Shown in pieces: positions 42,475-53,300 of a DNA stretch of 64,000 nt. Positions within the stretch are counted from its first letter, which is position 1. Every line of letters starts with the position of its first letter. The notes below the pieces were generated by a model, which did not search any database, was not told where the DNA came from, and worked only from the letters and a program-made list of their open reading frames with translations. The stretch spans positions 28,319,623 through 28,383,622 of the forward strand of contig CM067315.1 of the NCBI GenBank assembly GCA_034231615.1. Reading direction: 5' to 3'. A program made the position numbers and the translations under genes. The stretch comes from Meghimatium bilineatum (Eukaryota; Mollusca; Gastropoda; Stylommatophora; Philomycidae).

Positions 42475-43860
42475 TGAGCCATTGTTCCTCAATAACGCAA
42501 GAGAAGCAAGCAAAAGACACCATCTGCCAACAAACAGAGAACAAAAGAAAAAGATAGATATTGAACCGCCCTGCAGACAAGCAGTAACTTCTACCATAAG
42601 AACCAAACTCTCTGACCTCTCTGCAGATAAGAAAACTGTAACCCCATTTCTGAAAACCATGGCCCTAGAAACAATCCATACATACCCACAAGATATAATC
42701 TACACAGATTGATCCACACAAAGCGCTACCAAAAATGTTGGATATGGAGCTGTGACAAAATACCCGCACACAGACCCAGAAGACTACCCAAAAATGTTTG
42801 GCCTATGTGGAAATATCTTCTCTAACTATACAACAGAGATAATCTTCTTCTGCGTTCGTTCTCAAACTCCTGCAGATCAGCAGGATGTAGTCCGGAGAAC
42901 AGAATGCGTTGTGTCATGGTTTACAGCATTGCTGCGATATCTGCGCCTTTCGGCATGACACATCCGACTTCAGCATGGCTTTGGGTCACTGACCCTATAT
43001 GGGATGGGACAGCCAACTCCATCCCATAACCTTCTTAGTCGCCTCGTACGACATGCATGGAAGGTAAACAGTATTGCTATTCTTTACTCCCCTTTCGGGC
43101 CCCGACAACACACGGGCGAACAGAGATAATAACAATTGAGAAAGCTTTGAATCAAATCATTTTGGACTTCCAGAATGGAACTACTCCACCTGAAGACAGT
43201 CATCTTCTCAGACTCAAAATCAGAACTCCAGGCCATGAAGAACAAAAAAAAAATTCCCTGGTTGCAACATTAACAGACCAGCTATCCACATATGTCGCAG
43301 ATGTCATCCTTCAGTGGATACCTGGCCATGCCGGAGTCCTGGAAACAAAACGGCTGATAAACTATCTAAGAGAGGTGCTGCTGCCCCTTCCAGTTTTCCA
43401 AAAATATTTCCCCATAAACATGCAAACAAATCTTAAGAAACAACTACAGACAAGAATTGCTATGACAGTGGGCCAGCTCAAAGTCTGGGCACTTACTATA
43501 TGAACACAAACAGAAACCCATCTCAATAAACCCTCTAAGACAACTCGAGAGAGCAAACCAGAGTCTTACATTCCGACTAAGAATAGGTCACGCCATGTTA
43601 ATAAACACCTGAACAGAATAAAATCATTACACAAATCAAATTGCAGACACTGTAAAGCACAAGAGTAGACTGTCGAACACCAGATACAGCAGTGCCCAAA
43701 ACTAATAAACATTTGATAAGAACTTTTACCACCGCTTCCAACTATACTACACAACACACTCTACACAATTGCACCACAGCTGAGGAGAGAACCTGTGCAT
43801 TCGCCAGAAAGGCTATGGGCTGTCAAGAGCTGCCAGCTCACAGCAAAAGTGATTGAATCA
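42475..43860 (+). mobile_element. RNase H LINE relic, split by SINE-a
   Basis: This is the end of a LINE ORF2. 42500-42715 encodes text ending QDIIYTD (first RNase H acid, then a stop where GS is expected). Then come NVGYGAVTKYPHTDPEDYPK and NYTTEI (second acid), the SINE at 42844-43118, then TEIITIEKALNQIILD, VILQWIPGHAGV (His region) and, after breaks, QSLTFRLRIGHAMLINT. The zinc-knuckle end is degraded. Several stops; dead. Confidence 0.82.
42844..43118 (-). mobile_element. SINE-a reference copy in LINE RNase H
   Basis: A 275-bp copy bounded by perfect 12-bp duplications AACAGAGATAAT (42832-42843, 43119-43130). Element-strand order: CGCCCGTGTGTTGTCGGGGC, CCGAAAGGGGAG, TGCATGTCGTACGAGGCGAC, hairpin GGGATGG..CCATCCC, GGGTCAGTGACCC, GGCGCAGATATCGCAGC, CTCCGGACTACATCCTGCTG, AGGAGTTTGAGAACGAACGC, AGAAGAAG. 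No canonical box A/box B pair is visible, so its promoter class is unclear. Confidence 0.97.
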
Positions 43861-44146
43861 TCATCATCATATATATTAGTTATTGAACACCTGTGGTGGA
43901 CATTGTATGTGATAGAACTTGGTTGTGACTGTGGCACGCATAGGACTAGGCATCTGTAGGACAGAGGGAAGGATATGAGCTATCAGTTTTCATACTTTAA
44001 CCGCATTTGCTGATGGATAATGAGTAACTATGTGATGTATCAGGGTGTACTGACGTCAGCTCATTACCAATAACCAATATTGTCAAAAGTACTAATAAAT
44101 GATTATTGTTATTTTTCAGACATTTTTCAACACTTTGTAAGACGTC

Positions 44147-44314
44147 ATGGCTAAAGATAGCAAAACAGTTTCAACGATACGTCGTCGAAAAGGGAAACAG
44201 GTCGCACTTGCTCTGCAAAAGATAAAAGAGGAAAATATGAAACCTTCATATATCAGTGAGGAGGAAGTTGCAGCTGCAGAAGATGAAGATAAATGTTACC
44301 TGTTTGATGACAGG
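44147..44314 (+). CDS. PIGB: PIGB exon 1 (probable)
   Basis: ATG in context GACGTCATGG, then 56 codons: [20 protein letters not shown], a Lys/Glu-rich stretch and [19 protein letters not shown]. Donor GTAAGA in phase 0 matches exon 2. Charged, non-membrane N-termini precede the first TM segment in PIGB homologues, but this part is not conserved. Assignment rests on position, strand and phase. It may be the end of a short 5' UTR exon that follows acceptor TTTTTCAG at about 44119. Confidence 0.7.
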
Positions 44315-47300
44315 GTAAGATCTAATATTTGCTGAATTCATAAATAAATCTTAAGTCATGAATTAGACTTGACTATAAACTCTGAAGTCATGAACTAAAC
44401 TTGACAATAGGCCTGAAGTCACAAACTAAACTTGTGTATAACTCTGAAGTCATAAGATAAACTTGACTATAAGAGTTACAAACTAAAACTGATGATACAC
44501 CTAAAATCACAAACTAAACTTGTCTATAACCCTGAAGTCATAAGATAAACTTGACTATAAGAGTTACAAACTAAAACTGATGATACACCTAAAAACACAA
44601 ACTAAACTTGTCTATAACCCTGAAGTCATAAGATAAACTTGACTATAAGAGTTACAAACTAAAACTGATGATACACCTAAAAACACAAACTAAACTTGTC
44701 TATAACCCTGAAGTCATAAGATAAACTTGACTATAAGTGTTACAAACTAAAACTGATGATACACCTAAAAACACAAACTAAACTTGTCTATAACCCTGAA
44801 GTCATAAGATAAACTTGACTATAAGAGTTACAAACTAAAACTGATGATACACCTAAAAACACAAACTAAACTTGTCTATAACCCTGAAGTCATAAGATAA
44901 ACTTGACTATAAGAGTTACAAACTAAAACTGATGATACACCTAAAAACACAAACTAAACTTGTCTATAACCCTGAAGTCATAAGATAAACTTGACTATAA
45001 GAGTTACAAACTAAAACTGATGATACACCTAAAATCACAAACTAAACTTGTCTATAACCCTGAAGTCATAAGATAAACTTGACTATAAGAGTTACAAACT
45101 AAAACTGATGATACACCTAAAAACACAAACTAAACTTGTCTATAACCCTGAAGTCATAAGATAAACTTGACTATAAGAGTTACAAACTAAAACTGATGAT
45201 ACACCTAAAATCACAAACTAAACTTGTCTATAACCCTGAAGTCATAAGATAAACTTGACTATAAGAGTTACAAACTAAAACTGATGATACACCTAAAAAC
45301 ACAAACTAAACTTGTCTATAACCCTGAAGTCATAAGATAAACTTGACTATAAGAGTTACAAACTAAAACTGATGATACACCTAAAATCACAAACTAAACT
45401 TGTCTATAACCCTGAAGTCATAAGATAAACTTGACTATAAGAGTTACAAACTAAAACTGATGATACACCTAAAAACACAAACTAAACTTGTCTATAACCC
45501 TGAAGTCATAAGATAAACTTGACTATAAGAGTTACAAACTAAAACTGATGATACACCTAAAAACACAAACTAAACTTGTCTATAACCCTGAAGTCATAAG
45601 ATAAACTTGACTATAAGAGTTACAAACTAAAACTGATGATACACCTAAAATCACAAACTAAACATGTCTATAACCCTGAAGTCATAAGATAAACTTGACT
45701 ATAAGAGTTACAAACTAAAACTGATGATACACCTAAAAACACAAACTAAACTTGTCTATAACCCTGAAGTCATAAGATAAACTTGACTATAAGAGTTACA
45801 AACTAAAACTGATGATACACCTAAAAACACAAACTAAACTTGTCTATAACCCTGAAGTCATAAGATAAACTTGACTATAAGAGTTACAAACTAAAACTGA
45901 TGATACACCTAAAATCACAAACTAAACTTGACTATAACCCTGAAGTCATAAGATAAACTTGACTATAAGAGTTACAAACTAAAACTAATGATACACCTAA
46001 AAACACAAACTAAACTTGTCTATAACCCTGAAGTCATAAGATAAACTTGACTATAAGAGTTACAAACTAAAACTGATGATACACCTAAAATCACAAACTA
46101 AACTTGTCTATAACCCTGAAGTCATAAGATAAACTTGACTATAAGAGTTACAAACTAAAACTGATGATACACCTAAAAACACAAACTAAACTTGTCTATA
46201 ACCCTGAAGTCATAAGATAAACTTGACTATAAGAGTTACAAACTAAAACTGATGATACACCTAAAATCACAAACTAAACTTGACTATAACCCTGAAGTCA
46301 TAAGATAAACTTGACTATAAGAGTTACAAACTAAAACTGATGATACACCTAAAATCACAAACTAAACTTGTCTATAACCCTGAAGTCATAAGATAAACTT
46401 GACTATAAGAGTTACAAACTAAAACTGATGATACACCTAAAAACACAAACTAAACTTGTCTATAACCCTGAAGTCATAAGATAAACTTGACTATAAGAGT
46501 TACAAACTAAAACTGATGATACACCTAAAATCACAAACTAAACTTGACTATAACCCTGAAGTCATAAGATAAACTTGACTATAAGAGTTACAAACTAAAA
46601 CTGATGATACACCTAAAAACACAAACTAAACATGTCTATAACCCTGAAGTCATAAGATAAACTTGACTATAAGAGTTACAAACTAAAACTGATGATACAC
46701 CTAAAATCACAAACTAAACTTGACTATAACCCTGAAGTCATAAGATAAACTTGACTATAAGCCATTTTGTTCTCATTTTCAGCATCATGTTACAGAGAGT
46801 TTTCTGGACAAGGCTGTTTAGTGTAATTTGTTCATTGTTGTTCTCATCCCCTATTTTACTCCACAAAATCAGCATCAACATTTTTGGGGATCGACCTCTT
46901 GTTTCTTTTCTTCCACATCTCAATGTCACTGTTTTTGTATGAGGCAGCTTGGATGTTTTATTTTTGCATAATCAAAATCATTAAATTCTCTTTACCCTGA
47001 TGAAATTCACAACTGTTGTGGTGCCTTGAAATCATAGTTTCTTAATCTATTTCATCTTACCACACCAAGTATTAATATCTGTTAGTAGTATTTTATATTT
47101 CTTGTTGTCATTGTTCAGTTTAGACACTGGTAACCAAGACCGTAGATAAGGAGGGCGTGGGGTTCAAACCTCTTGGCACAGTGGTTGAGCCATTTGTTTT
47201 GTGTTCAAGTAGTTTGAAGCTAGTTCGAAACCTACTCGAAATGTCTTGATTGCAATGTTGATGTTCTGTCTGTAGATCCCTGGGGATTATTGGTTGAAGT

Positions 47301-50300
47301 TACATAGTTGCTTGCTATGATGGATACTCTCGGCAGGCAGCATGCTACTCCGTTGAGGGAGATGGAGTAAATATGGGAGAGGGGGAGGGGTTTAACCCAA
47401 GTAATATAAGTCAATCCTTTACACCTTTTCAACCTTTTTTCCAGCGAGCAGACAGTGTGATTTATTCACTATGCACATCACCATTTTATGAGTTCATTAC
47501 ACATATCACCATTTATTGAATTCACTATACATTTCACAATTTGATGAATTCACTATACTTTTCACCAGTGTGTTGCCGGACCTCAAAGGGGAGCAAAGAA
47601 ATTCTACATAGTTTACCTTCCATTCATATCATAAAAGGCAGCTAAAGAGGTTATGGAATGAAATTGTTTAACCTATATAATGTCAAAGTGACCTAGAGGT
47701 TATGCTGAAGTCTGACATGTCAGGTCGAAAGGCACAGATATTGCAGCAAAGCTGTAAACCATGGCGCAAGACATTTCGTTCTCCAGACTAATTTCTCCTG
47801 CTAATTTACGAGAGTTTTAGAATTATTGCAGAACAAAAAAAAGACCATGCATATCACCGTTTATTGAATTCACAATACGTATCATCATTTATTGAATTCA
47901 ATATACTTCTTTTTCAGTGATCATTTTCAAACTCGTGCTAATTTTCTCGTGTAGCTGGACAGTAACCATACTAAATTTCCAGCAGAATGTAGTCTAGAAA
48001 ATGGAAATGTGCTGTCACCATTTAATTTGCGCCAATGGCCCAAACCTCATCAGCTGAGAATTCGCTATACATATCACCATTAAAAAAAATTCACTATGCT
48101 TATCATCATTTATTGAATTCACTATGCTTATCATCATTTATTGAATTCACTATGCTTATCATCATTTATTGAATTCACTATGCTTATCATCATTTATTGA
48201 ATTCACTATGCTTATCATAAAAGGCAGTTGGTTTGCGAATTATATCCCTTTTTTTTGTTGAGGAAAGCATGTTTATGTCACCATTTGATAAAGTTAATTC
48301 ATATATTTTTTTAATGAATCTCTAGACATGTGATGCCAGGATATTTTTTTTACAAATATTACCAGGTCTTGGGGTCTATAACCTTGAGATGGTTGATGTC
48401 AAACAACAGCTCCTTATTTCTGACTCTTCTAGCAATTCGGTGTGCAAATGCGTTGCTCATACAAACACAATATGTACCAGATGAGTATTGGCAATCACTT
48501 GAAGTATCTCATAACATGGTTTTTGGGTGAGTGAATCAAGTGTCTTTTGTAAAAATCATGTTGAATGTTTGTTGTATGTCTGAGGAAAAACTGAAATATC
48601 AATTTTAACATTAACTTTTGCTTGTATACACTAAGACAGAAAGGGGAGGAGGAAATAAAATCTGCAAAAAATCTCATATTTCTTATATTGCCCATGTTTA
48701 TTCTGGGACTGAAAAAGAGTAAAGGAAAACAGTTTACATTCCATGCACGTCATAAGAGGTGACTAAAGAGGTTATGGGGAGGAGTTGGCTGCCCCTCCAT
48801 CACATATTATATGGTCATAGTGACCAAGAAGCCATGCTGATGTTAGATGTGTCAGGCCAAAATGCACAGATAGCAGTACAGCTGTAAACCATCACACAAT
48901 GACTACATCCTGCTAATCTGCAGGAGTTTGAGAATGTTCTCTGGACTACATCCAGCTAATCCGCAGGAGTTTGAGAACAAATACAGTAGAAGAATAGAAA
49001 GTGTAAAAAACATTAACGGTTTATTGGTTGGTTGCTGATCCAGTGGTCAATAGATTCATGCCCCTTGACCCAATGCCATTGTGTGATATATACATGTGTT
49101 TGTGAGCTGTTGTTTTGTTCCATATAAAGTGTTCCATTTATCTGGCCCTGGAAGGAGAAGCAATTTCCTGGTCATCCAGTGCTGGAAATTCAAAAAGGTG
49201 GTGGTCAGCAGTTTCATAGGGATGAGTGCACAGCCAGCACCCTGGAGTGCATTGAGGTTGTATTCTGTTCAGGTTTTTTTTAAAGCTGTACATGTTGTGT
49301 GCACAGTTGCAAGTCTTTCCTTCCCAGGAGGGTGATGTTGTCTTTAGGATTTGGGCTGGTCATATATCTATGGATTTCCTTCCCAGTGTTTCCCATGCTC
49401 ATCTTTTCATCCATATATCGTTTTTCTTTTTCACAGGTTTATCATCATTTTAACTTTGTGCATGGTTGTTTGTATGTATGGCTGTTATTGTTGCTATTCT
49501 TTGCTCTTCTATCTGACTCTGTGAAGACGCCAATGAAACTAACTACACTATGCTTTAAAGAGTATGTGAGGAAGAAGAAGATTATGAGTAACTTAAAAAA
49601 CTATCTTTCTTCTCCGCAGATATGGATATTTGACATGGGAGTGGAGGGAAGGCATCCGAGGGTATTCATATCCCCTTGTATTTGCTGTGCTGTACAAAAT
49701 GTTGCAGTTTCTGGGACTAGACTCCAGGATAATGCTGGTAATCTAGTCCTCTATAATATTTTTATGATTGTGTCAAATCGCAATTTAAATGAGAAGAGAT
49801 CATATAAGAAATGAAGACATCAGAAGTTAATTGGAATACATCAAAAGTTCATTGCAAGACATTAGATGTTCATTGGAATACAGAAAAATTTTATTGCAAG
49901 ACATCAGATGTTCATTAGAATACATCAGATGTTTATTAGAATTCATTACATTTTGAATACCCTACAGGAAAACGCACAAACAAATGACTGTATAAGTGAC
50001 GATGACTTTGTTACATGACTAGAATAAGGGAGCTTGGTTTGAAATGTGGTGTTGTTAGAAAGGAACGATTTTGTGGGCGAGAAAGAATGATGGTCAATCA
50101 ACAGCGTACTGGGGCCGTCGGTCAACATGTAATGATGGATACACTCAAGGAGAAATCTGAGCACCTATGGATTTGTCCAGAGTGCAGTGACGATGATCCA
50201 ATGATTAGTTAACTAAACTAACTAACTAGATGTTCATTGGAATAAGAAGTTAATTTGTAGACACTACATGTTCGTTGCAAAACATCAGAAGTTCATTGGG

Positions 50301-53300
50301 ACACATTAAAAGTTCATTTGGTGGCATCAAAAGTTCTTTAGGAGACATTAGAAGTTCATTGGAAGACATCAGAAATTCATTGGGAGACATTAAAAGTTCA
50401 TTGCAAGACATAAAAAGTTCATCGGAAGACACCAGAAGTTCATTGGAAGATGAAACATTAGAAGTTCATTGGAAGACATAAGAAGTTCATTGAGAGATGA
50501 GACATCAGAAGTTCATAGGGAGATGAGACATTAGAAGTTCATTGGGAGATGAGACATCAGAAGTTCATTGGGAGATGAGACATTAGAAGTTCATTGGGAG
50601 ATGAGACATCAGAAGTTCATTGAGATACATCAGAAGTTCATTGGGAGATGAGACATTAGAAGTTCATTGGGAGATGAGACATTAGAAGTTCATTGGGAGA
50701 TGAGACATTAGAAGTTCATTGGAAGACATCAGAAGTTCATTGGGAGATGAGACATCAGAAGTTCATTGAGATACATCAGAAATTCATTGGGAGATGAGAC
50801 ATTAGAAGTTCATTGGGAGATGAGACATTAGAAGTTCATTGGAAGACATAAGAAGTTCATTGAGATGAGATGTTATGTATAATTGCAAAAATAATATCTG
50901 CAAATTAAATTTTTTATGATAAATATTTAATTCACAGTTTACATTTACCTATACAAATTTTGTTCGTAGTTATGGAAGAAGAAAAGGGTAAGATATTGAA
51001 AGTCATGATGTAATTTCTTTCATTTGACAGATTAAGGGACCCAGGATTGTTCAGAGTGTCATAGCAGCATGGGGAGATCTTTGCTTGTACAAGCTTTCAT
51101 CAAAGCTAAGTGGCCGAGCTACAGCACAGTGGACACTGCTCTGTCATGTAGGGAGATTATTCACTGTTTTTGTGGTGTCATTTTGGAGGTTGTGTTTGTG
51201 GCTTCTATTATTTTGGGGGTTATAATACTTGTGTCTTCTGTGTTATTTTGGGAGTTGTGTTTGTGTCTTCTGTATTATTTTGGAGGTTGTGTTTGTGGCT
51301 TCTATTATTTTGGAGGTTATAATACTTGTGTCTTCTGTGTTATTTTGGGAGTTGTGTTTGTGTCTTCTGTATTATTTTGGAGGTTGTGTTTGTGGCTTCT
51401 ATTATTTTGGGGGTTATAATACTTGTGTCTTCTGTGTTATTTTGGGAGTTGTGTTTGTGTCTTCTGTATTATTTTGGAGGTTGTGTTTGTGGCTTCTATT
51501 ATTTTGGGAGTTATAATACTTGTGTCTTCAGGGAAACATACAGTATTTGCAGTTTTTTTTCTTGTTGGTTGGTTGCTAATCCAGGGGTACATGGACACAT
51601 GCTCTTTGATTCAGAGACTGATAAATCAACACCAAACTGGAACTGTGAGTCACTTTCCACTGATGGACCAAACTGGAACTGTGAGTCACTTTCCACTGAT
51701 GATTTAATGAGACATGAATTGGATCATCTACGGATTTGCCCAGTATGTGCTGATGATAACCTACACGTATAACTTCAGTAACATTTCAAGTATTATGTGA
51801 AATGGCATGATTTCAAGTATTATGTGAAATGGCATGATTTCAAGTATTATGTGAAATGGCATGATTCTCTCTGAGTTCAATCCACAATCATATTTTAGTT
51901 GAGACTATCAGACTGTCATACTAACCCCTCTACCAAGGAATTGAATGGGGAAGGGGAGGGGAGAATAGTAGCATCCACTTTTTTGTATATAATTTGTAAC
52001 ATGTATTCTGATATTTAAAAATACTACAGGAGTATATTGCCAAGAAGTTTTCTATGGAAGGCAACAGGGGCAAAGGCCGCCCAAGATGCCATTGGACAAA
52101 AGACATTCAGGAATGCTGCGTATGTCACTGGAAGAGGCAGGACAACTTGCTCAAGACGCAGAGAATTCAAGAGATCCACAGGAAAGACTACCGGTACATT
52201 CTGGAAAGAATATACCACCTGATGATGATGATATTTAAGAATTTTTGCATACAATTTTGAGATGGTCTATGATCTAGTTAGACTGTCTATGAATTGGTTT
52301 TTTTCTCTTGTTTCCAGTTGCTGTCCTGGTTCACTATTTATTGTTGCACCCGAACGTTAAGCAACTCTACAGAGACTGCACTAATAACTGCTGCGCTGAG
52401 TTACTTTCCATGGCCTGATAGTCCTTCGTATGTTAATTTTTATATTTTAGTATTATTTGTTAATATTTATGTACAGTTAATATATTATTTCCTCTAGGCC
52501 TTTATATTGTTGGACAAAGTCCAGGGTTCGACTCCCGGTAAGGACTGATTTTTTTGTCAGAGGGTAAATAAATAGCTTATAATGTGCATGACATGGCAAC
52601 AGCAAGGGCATGCAACTTTTTCCACACATGCCACACAACCTCTTTGCAACTCCCTAACAGGAAGCATGCAGTATTGACAGTTTTTTCTTCCCTATTTGTT
52701 CTGAAACTCCTGCTAGTTAGTAGGATGTTGTCCAGGAAACTGTAATGTGCTGTGTCATAGTTTACAGTTTGTCTGCAATAGATGCTTCTTTCGACTCAAG
52801 ACATTGGACTTCAGCATGACTTTTGAATCACTTTGATTTATCGGATGGGACAGCCAACTCCACTCCCCAAACTCCTGTAGTCACAACATCGATAATATGT
52901 ACTTACTTCGCAAAACTTAAATCCAACAGGTAAATCCAGGAACAGAGTAGTAAAATTTTGCTAATCGCTCAAGACAACATAATAACACAGATACATGTGC
53001 TAGGCCTACAAGGCGCATAACGGTGGCACAACGTAATCACGCTCCCGGCGGAAATAGCACAGATATCCGTGATGGTTACAATGGAGCGAACGCAAAACAA
53101 CAAACACAGATACATCAACATTTCAACCAAAATGACTTTATCAAGACAAAAAAATAAACATACACAACAGAAAATGACAAGTAAGAACTATAGACTTTAC
53201 ATGGCCAAGTTAATCATTGGTGTCTGGAAACGCCGACGACATCACGTTACCAGTGGCCCGTCGCCATCTCCAGTCACCTGTTGCTATGCCCCAATTCCTC

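Larger units (their letters stand above)
47450..48225. repeat. 28-bp minisatellite interrupted by two SINEs
   Basis: Units like TCACTATGCTTATCATCATT followed by TATTGAAT are regular at 48091-48225. Older degenerate units lie at 47455-47565 and 47850-47910. The SINE-a and SINE-b copies between them inserted into a pre-existing array. Confidence 0.88.

Noticed and set aside
44345-46765. CRISPR-like array
   Set aside because: Units are contiguous with no spacers, the genome is animal, and all positions belong to the 88-bp unit.
47205-47240. tRNA gene (box B AGTTCGAAACC)
   Set aside because: No cloverleaf can be completed, and the downstream body recurs at 57430-57590. It is a tRNA-derived SINE. 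The same reasoning applies at 97-158 and near 52530.
50250-50481. SSNELLMS-type repeat protein, both strands
   Set aside because: Translation of the 20-26-bp array in PIGB intron 3.
51069-51772. Hydrophobic repeat proteins in three overlapping frames
   Set aside because: The starts are 97 bp apart and encode the minisatellite. Only 51031-51147 is a real exon, of PIGB.
52501-52600. SINE or tRNA remnant with GGGTTCGACTCC
   Set aside because: Only a box B-like segment is seen. There is no box A at the right distance, so I did not list it as a feature.
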